Below, in pieces: positions 44,700 to 53,209 of a stretch of 64,000 nucleotides of DNA. Origin of the DNA: Pseudoxanthomonas sp. PXM02 (GTDB taxonomy: Bacteria > Pseudomonadota > Gammaproteobacteria > Xanthomonadales > Xanthomonadaceae). A program made the translations under genes and the position numbers. The notes beneath the pieces were generated by a model that worked only from the letters and a program-made list of their open reading frames with translations, was not told the DNA's origin and ran no database searches. How positions within the stretch are numbered: position 1 is the stretch's first letter; each line of letters begins with the position of its first letter. The stretch lies in contig NZ_JACVAK010000001.1 in the NCBI RefSeq assembly GCF_014851805.1, positions 310,001-374,000 on the forward strand. Direction: 5' to 3'.

Positions 44700-45317
44700 A
44701 TGAGCAGACTTATCGTGGCCGTCATGGTCAGCCTCGACGGCGTCATCCAGGCGCCGGGCGGACCTGAAGAAGACACCAGTGGAGGCTTCGCTCACGGCGG
44801 CTGGGTCTGGCCCTTCGCAGGCGAGGACGAGGCGATGGACGGCCTGTTCGCACAGCCGTTCTCGCTGCTGCTGGGTCGGCGCACCTACGACATCTTCGCC
44901 GGCTACTGGCCGCAGGTGTCGAGCGACGCGCCGCACGGCGGCATTGCCGATGCCTTCAACGGGACAACCAAGTACGTTGCCACCCATCATCCCGACACGC
45001 TGGCCTGGCAGCACAGCCATGCGCTCGGCGCCGACATCGTCTCCGCCGTGCGCGCGCTCAAGCGCCGCGAGGGACCCGACCTGGTCACGCAGGGCAGCAG
45101 CGACCTGCTGCACCAGTTGCTGGCCAGCGACGTGGTGGATGAACTCCGCCTGCTGACGTATCCGGTCCTGCTGGGACGCGGCAAGCGTCTGTTCGACGAC
45201 ACCACACAGGCCGCGTCGTTCCGGCTGGCCTCGTCACGCACCACGTCGACCGGCGTGGTGGTCAACCGCTACCTGCGCGACGGCGACGTGCGCACCGGCT
45301 CGTTCGCCGACGACTGA
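44700..45317 (+). CDS. Dihydrofolate-reductase-like (RibD C-terminal) protein
   Basis: A 205-residue protein with the RibD_C/DHFR-like fold. It opens LIVAVMVSLDGVIQAPGG and carries LLLGRRTYDIFAGYWPQ, VTQGSSDLLHQLLASDVVDELRLLTYPVLLGRGKRLF. An NADPH-dependent reductase of unknown substrate is the usual reading. It sits 85 bp upstream of a VOC protein, a combination commonly seen together in accessory stress genes. Confidence 0.88.
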   Translation: MSRLIVAVMVSLDGVIQAPGGPEEDTSGGFAHGGWVWPFAGEDEAMDGLFAQPFSLLLGRRTYDIFAGYWPQVSSDAPHGGIADAFNGTTKYVATHHPDTLAWQHSHALGADIVSAVRALKRREGPDLVTQGSSDLLHQLLASDVVDELRLLTYPVLLGRGKRLFDDTTQAASFRLASSRTTSTGVVVNRYLRDGDVRTGSFADD

Positions 45318-45402
45318 GCTGCGGCCGGCTTCACCCGGCTTTCCCCGCGGGGCGGGAAGATCGCCCCACCTCCCGTCCACGCAATCCCCTGTGGAGAACA
45401 CC

Positions 45403-45882
45403 ATGACCCCGAAGAACACCCTCTGCCTCTGGTACAACAACGATGCCGAAGAGGCCGCGAACTTCTACGCCAAGACCTTTCCCGACAGCGAAGTGAAAGC
45501 CGTGCACCGCGCGCCCGGCGACTACCCGTCAGGCAAGGAAGGCGACGTGCTGACGGTGGAGTTCACCGTCTACGGCATCCCGTGCATCGGCCTCAATGGC
45601 GGTGACGCGTTCAAGCACAGCGAGGCGTTCTCGTTCCAGATCGCCACCGACGACCAGGAAGAAACCGACCGGCTGTGGAATGCCATCGTCGGCAACGGCG
45701 GTCGCGAGAGCGAGTGCGGCTGGTGCAAGGACAAGTGGGGCCTGAACTGGCAGATCACCCCGCGCGTGCTGACCGATGCCTTCACGAATCCCGACCGCGC
45801 CGTCGCCCAGCGCGCCTTCGCGGCGATGATGACGATGCAGAAGATCGACATCGCGAAGATCGAGGCCGCGGTGCGCGGCTGA
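45403..45882 (+). CDS. VOC family protein (PhnB/glyoxalase-like)
   Basis: A 159-residue protein of the PhnB-like VOC group (often annotated 3-demethylubiquinone 3-methyltransferase-like). It has the signatures LWYNNDAEEAANFYAKTFPDS, FTVYGIPCIGLNGG and GGRESECGWCKDKWGLNWQITP. No metal or substrate has been established for this subgroup. The ATG at 45403 follows a GGAGA site. It converges with the AraC gene. Confidence 0.87.
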   Translation: MTPKNTLCLWYNNDAEEAANFYAKTFPDSEVKAVHRAPGDYPSGKEGDVLTVEFTVYGIPCIGLNGGDAFKHSEAFSFQIATDDQEETDRLWNAIVGNGGRESECGWCKDKWGLNWQITPRVLTDAFTNPDRAVAQRAFAAMMTMQKIDIAKIEAAVRG

Positions 45883-45894
45883 TCTCCGCGACCG

Positions 45895-47025
45895 TCAGTG
45901 CGGTGCCGATTGCAAGGCGATATCCGCGTCATCGGCATCGGCCTCGACCGCCTGCGTGCGGCACGCCGCACGGTATGCCGTCGGCGTGCAGTCCATCGCC
46001 GCCTTGAACGCGCGGTTGAACGGACCCAACGAGGCGAAGCCGGCATCGCCGCTGATGTCGAGGATGCTGGCCTCGCCATCCGGGTTCGCCAGCCGGCGGC
46101 AGGCGTAGGCGATGCGGTGGCGATTGATCAGCTGGTTGAAGTTCTTCTCGCCCAGCGCCTGCGTGACCAGCCGGCTCAGCCGGTGCTCCGGCACCCGCAG
46201 CCGTTCGGCCAGATCCAGCACCTTCAGTTCCGGCTCGCGGTAGACCTGCAGCACCTCCAGCTGATGCTGCAGCGCGGCTGCCAGGCGCGTGTCTTCAAGG
46301 GTCAGCGCAGGGCGCGTCCGCGGCGTCGGCGATTCCGCATCAGGCGTGCAGGCTTCCTCCGGCACAGCGACCGGCGCGGGCGGTGCCAGCGGCATGCGAC
46401 GACGGTGACGCAGCGCCACATGGGTGAACAGCACGATGGCGATGACGCAGGCGGCGATCACGCCGGCACGTGCCCCGGCAATGGCCGGCAGTGCCCCGAC
46501 CAGCGTCGCCGACAGCACGCAGCTGGCGAACGTGGCCATGAAGCCCGCGCGCAGACGGCGCTCGGATCGTGGCAGCGACGACGACCAGCCGCGCACCGCC
46601 TCCAGGAAACTCAGTACCAACAGCGTGGAACTGGCCAGCGTCAGCAGGCTGTCCAGCGCCGACGCCCAGGGCGAGGCATCGCCCCGGGCACCCAGGCTGG
46701 CGATGCGATATGCCGCGATCAGCAAGGCGACCCCGGCCGCGATCCCCACGTGGAGCCGGCTTACGCCGCCGTCGCCACGGAACAGCGCCCGCGACACCAG
46801 CCAGAACCCGTTGCAGGTCGCGCTGCCGCCGATGGCGACGGCCCAGAGCATCCAGGTGGGGGCGCCATGCATCCACGGCGACATCAACGACAGCGCCATC
46901 GAGCCGCTGACCACGGCGAACAGCACCTCGGCATCGCGCTTGGGTCGCTGCCACAGCAGCACCAGCAAGGAAATCGTCGCCACCGCCACCGCGGTTCCCG
47001 TCGCCATGGCCTGCCACCCGTGCAT
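45895..47025 (-). CDS. AraC-family regulator with membrane-spanning sensor
   Basis: A 376-residue transcription factor whose first 215 residues are about seven hydrophobic helices. A cytoplasmic AraC DNA-binding domain forms the C-terminus (LDLAERLRVPEHRLSRLV and ILDISGDAGFASLGPFNRAFKAA). Membrane-anchored AraC proteins of this layout are common in xanthomonads; their signals are unknown. The ATG at 47025 has a GGAGGG site. It is divergent from the DUF2306 gene across about 190 bp, so it may regulate that gene. Confidence 0.86.
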   Translation of the reverse strand: MHGWQAMATGTAVAVATISLLVLLWQRPKRDAEVLFAVVSGSMALSLMSPWMHGAPTWMLWAVAIGGSATCNGFWLVSRALFRGDGGVSRLHVGIAAGVALLIAAYRIASLGARGDASPWASALDSLLTLASSTLLVLSFLEAVRGWSSSLPRSERRLRAGFMATFASCVLSATLVGALPAIAGARAGVIAACVIAIVLFTHVALRHRRRMPLAPPAPVAVPEEACTPDAESPTPRTRPALTLEDTRLAAALQHQLEVLQVYREPELKVLDLAERLRVPEHRLSRLVTQALGEKNFNQLINRHRIAYACRRLANPDGEASILDISGDAGFASLGPFNRAFKAAMDCTPTAYRAACRTQAVEADADDADIALQSAPH

Positions 47026-47216
47026 CGCGTCGCCCTCCCGTGTCTGCGAACAGCGTCGGCGACGGCACGGCCACGGGGCAAGCGCCATCGGTCATGTCCG
47101 GCCCGCGCATGAACGCCGATTTCCCATCGCCGATATGGCTGGCCGAATCGCAAATCGGCAGGACAGCCATTCCAGCGCTCGCCATCGTGCCGGGCAACCA
47201 CCCCTGGAGATGCCCC

Positions 47217-48020
47217 ATGAAGACACTGCTTCGCCTGCCCTCCCCGCCCCGCGTGCTGTCCGCCGGCGCCACCCTCTGGTTTGTGACCGCCACCCTCGGG
47301 CAATGGGCGTTCGTCGCCTTCATTGCGCTGTTCTTCGGCGGTGCCGTCGCCACCGGCGACTTCGCCGGACTCAACGCCAAGCCGCATGTCACCGGCTACG
47401 TGCCCGACGACCTGGTCGGCAACACGCAGTTCCTCGGCCATGCCCTGCTTGGCGGACTGGTGACCCTCGCCGGCACGTGGCAACTGATACCCGCGCTGCG
47501 TCGCCGCTGGCCCGCCGTCCACCGCTGGAACGGCCGCCTGTTCCTCGCCGTCGCGCTGATGGTGACGTTCACCGGCTTCTGGCTGGTGTGGGCACGGGGT
47601 TCACGACTCGGCATCGGCAGCGACGTCTCGATCACCCTCAATGGCCTGCTGATCGTCGCCTGCGCCGTGCTGGCCTGGCGCAGCGCCGGACGCCGGGACT
47701 TCGCCGCCCACCGTCGCCATGCCCTGCGTGCCTGGCTGCTGGTCAACGGCGTGTGGTTCCTGCGCATCGGCATCATGCTGGCCGGCCTGGTGCTGACCCC
47801 GCTGGGCATCACGATCGACTACCAGGGCGCGACCTTCATCCTGGTCAGCTTCGCCAGCTGGCTGCTGCCGCTGGTCGTGCTGGAGCTGTACTTCCGCGCC
47901 GAACGCGCGCGCCCTGTCTGGGCGAAGATCGCCATGGGCAGCGTGCTGGGCCTGCTCGCGCTGCTGACGCTGGCCGGCAGCCTGGCGGCCGCGGCCTTCA
48001 TGTGGTGGCCGGTGCTATGA
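47217..48020 (+). CDS. DUF2306 family membrane protein
   Basis: A 267-residue protein with about seven membrane helices. It matches DUF2306, with the conserved HALLGGLVTLAGTWQLIPALRRRWPAVHRWNGRLF segment and AAHRRHALRAWLLVNGVWFLRIG. Histidines inside helices hint at haem or quinone contacts, but function is unknown. The last 6 nt overlap the end of the opposing metallophosphoesterase gene. Confidence 0.84.
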   Translation: MKTLLRLPSPPRVLSAGATLWFVTATLGQWAFVAFIALFFGGAVATGDFAGLNAKPHVTGYVPDDLVGNTQFLGHALLGGLVTLAGTWQLIPALRRRWPAVHRWNGRLFLAVALMVTFTGFWLVWARGSRLGIGSDVSITLNGLLIVACAVLAWRSAGRRDFAAHRRHALRAWLLVNGVWFLRIGIMLAGLVLTPLGITIDYQGATFILVSFASWLLPLVVLELYFRAERARPVWAKIAMGSVLGLLALLTLAGSLAAAAFMWWPVL

Positions 48021-49100
48021 AACGGCGTGGCCGCCCGGCGGCGACAGCCGCAGGGTGAAACGGTTCTGCGGCGCGGTGTTGCGCTGGTCCAGCACGGGGG
48101 AATAGTCCTGCACGTGGACCGTGGTGCGGTCGGGCTGGAACTCCAGCAGGCGCAGCCAGCCGTCGCCGCCATTCGCACGCATCTGGAAGTTCACCAGCAT
48201 CTGGTGCACGTCGCGGCCACCGGGCGTCTGCGAGGTCAGGCGCGCCAGGCCATCGCCGAGCACGTGGCCATTGAAGGTCAGGATGACGTTCTCGTGGCGG
48301 CTCACCAGGTCGCGCCACAGGACCTCGCCGTCGGCCACGTCGCCGCCGGTGGCCTTGGCCATCGGGTAGCTGCGCGGGTTCCAGGGCTGCGCGTCGCCCT
48401 TCGTCGCCCAGTCGTAGCGGGTGCCGTCGTCATACAGGTAGGCATGGGTGACCAGGATGACCTCCCAGTCCGGATGCCGCCGCAGCACGTCGTTGGCCCA
48501 GCGCACCACGTCGGCGCGCGGCCCGAACTCCAGTGCCAGCACCAGCAGCTTGCGCCCCTTCACCGACAACAGGTGGAAGCTGTTCTCGATGCGGTCCGGT
48601 TCGCGGTCATAGGTGCCGCCCAGCGTCGCCTGCCGCGCGAAGTGCGCGACCGGGAAGTAGTCGTTGATCAAGGTGCTGCGGTCGGTGCAGCGTCCGCGTT
48701 CGCTGTAGTCGTGGTTGCCGGGCACCACCACGTACGGCACCTGGCCGTGCAGCACCGCCATCGCGTCGGCGGCGTGCTGCCAGTGTTCGGGCGTGTTGTG
48801 GTCGGTCAGGTCGCCCAGCTGCAGCACACCGACGATGTTGCGCGCCGCCCGCTGCGCCGCGATCCACCGCGTCTGCGCCAGGAAGTGCTGGGGAAACGAG
48901 CGCGTGTAGTACTGGGTGTCCGGCAACACCACCAGGGTGAACGCACCCTCCGCGGGAACGGGCGGCTCGCCGTCCTCGAGCACCGCGTCGGTGTACGGAA
49001 GCACGGGATCGTCCGCCCGGGCCGGCGAGGCCAGCATGGCGGACGGCAGCAGCACGGAGGCCGTGCCGGCTTTCAACAGGTCACGTCGGGACATCGTCAT
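48015..49100 (-). CDS. Tat-exported metallophosphoesterase
   Basis: This 361-residue calcineurin-like phosphoesterase has a twin-arginine signal (SRRDLLKAG). Metal-binding motifs are LPDTQYY, LGDLTDHN, PGNHDYS, VTHAYLYDDG and FNGHVLGDG. It resembles secreted phosphoesterases related to CSTP1/phosphodiesterases acting on nucleotides or phospholipids. The substrate is unknown. It converges with the DUF2306 gene with a 6-nt overlap. Confidence 0.88.
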   Translation of the reverse strand: MTMSRRDLLKAGTASVLLPSAMLASPARADDPVLPYTDAVLEDGEPPVPAEGAFTLVVLPDTQYYTRSFPQHFLAQTRWIAAQRAARNIVGVLQLGDLTDHNTPEHWQHAADAMAVLHGQVPYVVVPGNHDYSERGRCTDRSTLINDYFPVAHFARQATLGGTYDREPDRIENSFHLLSVKGRKLLVLALEFGPRADVVRWANDVLRRHPDWEVILVTHAYLYDDGTRYDWATKGDAQPWNPRSYPMAKATGGDVADGEVLWRDLVSRHENVILTFNGHVLGDGLARLTSQTPGGRDVHQMLVNFQMRANGGDGWLRLLEFQPDRTTVHVQDYSPVLDQRNTAPQNRFTLRLSPPGGHAVS

Positions 49101-49232
49101 TCGGGCGCCTTCGCGTCGACGGGCACGGGAGGCGGAACCACGGCCCTCAATCGGCCGCCCTTCCCGCCGTTATCAAGGTTACTGATAGCATGCCCCGACA
49201 CCGGTTGGGGGGACCGATGCCCGTGAGCCCGC

Positions 49233-52130
49233 ATGATCCTTGACGCACGCCGCGCCTGCGCGACGCTGGCCGTCGTGCTGTGCGCGCTCCTCCTGTTCCC
49301 CGCGCAGGCACTGGAACCGCAGCGGGCCATCGGTCAGTTCCCCCACGTCTGGTACGAGAACGAACTGCCGCAAGGCACCGTGCTGTCCATCGCCCAGCAG
49401 GCCGACGGTGCGATCTGGCTGGCGACCTACGGCGGCCTGGCACGGCACAGCGGCGACGGCTTCGAGACCATCGATCCGCGCGTCGCCCCGGCGCTGAAGA
49501 GCTCGGCCATCACCGCCGTCGCCGCCGACCGCAACGGCGGGCTATGGGTCGGCACCCTCAATGGCGGTCTGTACCGGCGGCAGGGCCGCACGCTCGAACC
49601 GGTCGCCCTGCCGGACGGCATCGAAAGCGTGTTCGGCATCGTCAACGACACGTCCGGCAGCCTGTGGCTGACCACCAACGCCGGCGTGGTGCGGATGACG
49701 GACAGACAGCCCCGCCTGCTGGGCGATGCCGACGGCTTCCCGCCGCGCGGTTTCTACCGGGCCATCGTCGCCGACCGCGCCGGCGGCGTCTGGATCGCCG
49801 CCGACGGCGTGGGCGTCGTCCACTGGCAGGACGGCAAAGCGCAGCTCTACGACGAGCACGACGGCCTGCCCAGCAACGCGGTGTACAGCCTCGCCGTCGA
49901 TGCCACGGACACGGCCTGGGTCGGCACCCAGTCCGGCCCGGCGTTCTTCCGCGATGGCCGCTTCCAGCGCGAACCGCGCGCGGCGGCGATCGACGGACGC
50001 CGCATCTACAGCCTGTACGGCGACCGCGACGGCAGTGTCTGGTTCGCGCCGCTGGACATGGGCCTGTGCCGCCTGACCTCCGGCCACTTCAGCTGCGACA
50101 ACACGCTGGCCGGCCTGCAGGGCGAGACCGTGCGGTCGATGTTCGAAGACCGCGAAGGCAACCTGTGGATCGGCACCACCTCCAGCGGTCTGCACCGGCT
50201 CAGCCAGTCCAAGCTGGTCACGGTGACCGGACAGATGGTCTCCAATGCCGTGCGCGCGGTGCACCAGGTGCCCGGCGGCGCGCTGTGGGTGGGGACCGAT
50301 GGCGCCGGCCTGTCGCGCTACGACGGCACCGTGCTGCAACCGGCCGTGGACTACAACCGCCAGCTGCCCAGCCAGCTGGTGCGCGCCATCCTCTCCGACA
50401 AGCAGGGCCAGCTGTGGGTTGCCGGCACTGAAGGCGTCACCCGCTTCGACGCCAGCGGCAAGGCCCGCAACTTCGGCCTGGCCGAAGGCCTGCCGGGCAC
50501 GATCGTGTTCGCGTTCGCACCGGCCCGCCAGGGCGGCATGTGGACCGGCACGCTGCAGGGCGTGGCCCGCATCGACGGCACGAAGGTCGAGGTGCTGGAA
50601 GGCACCCGCGGCGACGATACCCGCGCGCTCTACGAGGACGCCGATGGCCGCCTGTGGATCGGCCTGCGTAGCGGCCTGCGCTGCCTGACCCGCGGCAAGG
50701 TGGATACCTGCGGCACCGACGGCCTGCCCGGCACCAGCGTGTTCGCCTTCCATCCCGCCGCCGACGGCAGCCTGTGGCTGGGCACCAGCGTCGGCATCGT
50801 GCGCGTCCGCGGTGGCCAGGTCACCCGCTACTTCGAACGCGCCGGTTTCCACGGCGATGCCGTGTTCGCGCTGCTGGACGACGGCCGCGGCCATCTCTGG
50901 TTCAGTTCGAACCGCGGCATCGGCCGCCTCGCGAAAACCGACTTCGCCGCACTTGACCGTGGTGAGGTGCAGCAACTCGCACCGCACTGGTACGGCACCA
51001 GCGACGGCATGCTCAACGCACAGGGCAACGGCGCCTCGCAGACGCCGGCGGATCGCAGCGACGATGGCCGTCTGTGGTTCGGCACCGCCAAGGGCGTGGT
51101 CATCGTCGATCCGGATCGCATGCAGGGCAATCCGCAACCGCCGCCGGTCTCGATCGAGCGCCTGCTGGTGGATGGCGTGGACGTCGATCCGCAAACTGCA
51201 GGCAAGCTCGGTCCGGGCGTAGAGCGGCTGGAACTGCACTTCGCCGCGATGAGCTACGTGGCGCCATCGGCGGTGCGCTACCGCTACCGCCTGGAAGGCT
51301 TCGACCGCGGCTGGAGCGAGGCCGGCACCGGGCGCGCCGCCTACTACACCAACCTGCCGCCCGGCGATTACGTGTTCCGGGTGATGGCCAGCAACAACGA
51401 CGGCGTGTGGAACGAACAGGGCGCGCAGTTGCGCTTCACCCTGCTGCCGCGCTGGCACCAGACCTGGTGGCTGCGCACGCTGGTGGCGCTGGCGGCACTG
51501 GGCCTGCTGGTCGCGGTCGTGCGCTACCGCCTGCGCTCGGCACGCGAACGCGAACGCGCACTGACCTACGAAGTTGCCCAGCGCACCGACGCCCTGCGCG
51601 AAGCCAATGCGCGGCTGGAGCACCTGGCGGCCAGCGACGCACTCACCGGCATCGCCAACCGCCGCGAGTTCACCCGCCGCCTGCAACTGGCGTGGGACGA
51701 CCACGCCGGCCGCGACGCACCGCTCGCCGTGCTGCTGATCGACGTGGACGAATTCAAGGCCTACAACGACAGCTACGGCCATATGGGCGGCGACACCGCG
51801 CTGGCGACGCTCGCCACACGCCTGGCCGACAGCCTGCGCAGCGGCGAGGATCTGGTGGCGCGCTACGGCGGCGAAGAATTCGCTGTGCTGCTGCCGGACT
51901 GCGACGCCGACACCGCGCTTGCGCTCGCACAGCAACTGGTCGCCGACGTACATCAACTCGCCCTGCCACATCGTGCATCGAGCGTGGCGGACGTCGTTAC
52001 CATCAGCATCGGCGCCGCCAGCCAACGTCCCGCGCACGGCGGCAATCCGGATGCACTGCTGCACGCCGCCGATGCCGCGCTCTACTGCGCCAAGGCGGAC
52101 GGCCGGAACCGCGCGCTACCGGCGAAGTGA
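49233..52130 (+). CDS. Beta-propeller (Reg_prop)-Y_Y_Y-GGDEF diguanylate cyclase
   Basis: This 965-residue membrane protein has a signal peptide (1-26) and a periplasmic two-component-regulator propeller (about 30-640) built from repeats of the type GxLWVGTxxGGL. A Y_Y_Y domain (about 655-745) contains YRYRLEGFDRGWSEAG, followed by one membrane helix (about 755-775), a coiled coil and a GGDEF domain. The active site is GGEEF (879-883). The RxxD inhibitory site is degenerate (SGED), so feedback control is probably weak. Such propellers are thought to sense sugars or cell-wall fragments. It is divergent from the metallophosphoesterase. Confidence 0.9.
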   Translation: MILDARRACATLAVVLCALLLFPAQALEPQRAIGQFPHVWYENELPQGTVLSIAQQADGAIWLATYGGLARHSGDGFETIDPRVAPALKSSAITAVAADRNGGLWVGTLNGGLYRRQGRTLEPVALPDGIESVFGIVNDTSGSLWLTTNAGVVRMTDRQPRLLGDADGFPPRGFYRAIVADRAGGVWIAADGVGVVHWQDGKAQLYDEHDGLPSNAVYSLAVDATDTAWVGTQSGPAFFRDGRFQREPRAAAIDGRRIYSLYGDRDGSVWFAPLDMGLCRLTSGHFSCDNTLAGLQGETVRSMFEDREGNLWIGTTSSGLHRLSQSKLVTVTGQMVSNAVRAVHQVPGGALWVGTDGAGLSRYDGTVLQPAVDYNRQLPSQLVRAILSDKQGQLWVAGTEGVTRFDASGKARNFGLAEGLPGTIVFAFAPARQGGMWTGTLQGVARIDGTKVEVLEGTRGDDTRALYEDADGRLWIGLRSGLRCLTRGKVDTCGTDGLPGTSVFAFHPAADGSLWLGTSVGIVRVRGGQVTRYFERAGFHGDAVFALLDDGRGHLWFSSNRGIGRLAKTDFAALDRGEVQQLAPHWYGTSDGMLNAQGNGASQTPADRSDDGRLWFGTAKGVVIVDPDRMQGNPQPPPVSIERLLVDGVDVDPQTAGKLGPGVERLELHFAAMSYVAPSAVRYRYRLEGFDRGWSEAGTGRAAYYTNLPPGDYVFRVMASNNDGVWNEQGAQLRFTLLPRWHQTWWLRTLVALAALGLLVAVVRYRLRSARERERALTYEVAQRTDALREANARLEHLAASDALTGIANRREFTRRLQLAWDDHAGRDAPLAVLLIDVDEFKAYNDSYGHMGGDTALATLATRLADSLRSGEDLVARYGGEEFAVLLPDCDADTALALAQQLVADVHQLALPHRASSVADVVTISIGAASQRPAHGGNPDALLHAADAALYCAKADGRNRALPAK

Positions 52131-52149
52131 GCGACGCGCGAGCACCGCC

Positions 52150-52256
52150 GTAGGGCGGGCTCAAGCCCGCCATCGCGGACGGCCCGACATCGTGGTACTA
52201 CGCCGGGGAACCCCACGACGGATGCAGCAACATGGCGGGCTTGAGCCCGCCCTACG
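52150..52256. repeat. REP-pair element (GGCGGGCTTGAGCCCGCC family), copy 1
   Basis: A 107-bp element with inverted ends, CGTAGGGCGGGCTCAAGCCC at the left and its complement at the right. Each end can also fold into its own GGCGGGC/GCCCGCC hairpin. It lies between the GGDEF gene and the transposase gene and differs from copy 2 (52887-52994) at only a few positions. Confidence 0.9.
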
Positions 52257-52300
52257 CCAAGACCGCGACGCACAGGTCTGGCGACACTGCGGATCCGCCG

Positions 52301-52801
52301 TCACTCGCCCGTCCACTCCCACGAATAGACACCGCGGGCCGCCCATCGCCGGAAGGATGAGTACGGCCAGTCGCAGGCGCGCGACACATGTCCGTGCTTT
52401 ACCGGATTCAGATGAACGTAGTCGACATGGCGGCGCAGGTCCTCTTCGTCGCGGATCACATGCTCCCAATAACGACGTTGCCACAGGCCGCGCTCGCGCC
52501 GGGAAATACGTTTCCGCGAGCAGGGTTCCTGCTTCGGCAAGCGACGGCTGACGTGTGACTTGATCTGAGCCCAGCGGTTCGCATTGTCGGCATCGCCTTC
52601 CGGCAGTCGCCAGACACAATGTAGGTGGTCGGGCAGAACGACGATCGCCAGCAGATCGAACGGCCGGGCGCGCCGAGTCTCCCGGAACGCCTCACGCAGT
52701 AGCCCGATCTGCTCGACCAGCAGTCGGCGGCGCCGATCCAGCAGGTTGACAGTGAAGAAGTAGGTGCCACCCGGCACCCGTGTGCGACGATAGTTGGGCA
52801 T
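52301..52801 (-). mobile_element. REP-associated tyrosine transposase (RAYT)
   Basis: A 166-residue IS200/IS605-like Y1 transposase of the REP-associated class. It has the N-terminal block PGGTYFFTVNLLDRR, the metal-binding HLH at 59-61 in VLPDHLHCVWRLPEGD, and the C-terminal WQRRYWEHVIRDEEDLRRHV followed by DYVHLNPVKHG. The catalytic tyrosine lies in that last region. RAYTs are domesticated transposases thought to spread REP sequences. The gene appears intact and is flanked by two REP-pair elements in the same orientation. The ATG at 52801 matches the family start MPNYRR. Confidence 0.92.
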
Positions 52802-52886
52802 GCGCGCAACGTGGTGCGATACCGGATGCATGACCATCATCCGATGCCACCGCGCCTGGTCGGGGAATCCCGCGACACACGCTCTA

Positions 52887-52994
52887 CGTAGGGCGGGCTC
52901 AAGCCCGCCATCGCGGACGGTCCGACATCGTGGTACTCCGCCGGGGAACCCTACGACGGATGCATCAACATGGCGGGCTTGAGCCCGCCCTACG
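52887..52994. repeat. REP-pair element, copy 2
   Basis: A second copy of the REP-pair element of about 108 bp, upstream of the transposase. It has the same inverted ends and nearly the same centre as copy 1, including GTGGTACT and GCCGGGGAACCC. Together the copies bracket the transposase gene. Confidence 0.9.
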
Positions 52995-53117
52995 TCACAG
53001 CCCCAGCTGCGCGATCAACGCGCGACGCACCACCGCTGTCCGCAACGCGTGTCGCGTCACGTTGATGTCCTCCGCTGGATAACGTTTTTGCAACGCCTCC
53101 AGGCCTCCGCCACCCAT
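52995..53117 (-). CDS. Possible 40-residue ORF or gene remnant
   Basis: A minus-strand ORF ends exactly at the edge of REP copy 2 and has a protein-like C-terminus (YPAEDINVTRHALRTAVVRR). It may be the remnant of a gene interrupted by the repeat, or chance. No family was recognised. Confidence 0.22.
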   Translation of the reverse strand: MGGGGLEALQKRYPAEDINVTRHALRTAVVRRALIAQLGL

Positions 53118-53151
53118 GACCTCTGCGCCATGGCGGTAACGAAGCGCTATG

Positions 53152-53157
53152 TATACT
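53152..53157 (+). promoter_or_regulatory. Candidate -10 box for the SPFH operon
   Basis: TATACT lies 52 nt before the SPFH start codon, with no good TTGACA-like -35 at 16-18 nt. It is within a small GTATAC palindrome. It is the best promoter candidate in this leader but is weak evidence. Confidence 0.35.
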
Positions 53158-53209
53158 CGGTCACACTCGGCGGGTGCCCCTACCCGCCTACGAATCACGG
53201 AGTGATGTC

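Noticed and set aside
49542-52064. An 840-codon minus-strand open frame
   Set aside because: It is the shadow of the propeller-GGDEF gene, which has repeats, a signal peptide and an intact GGEEF site in the other strand.
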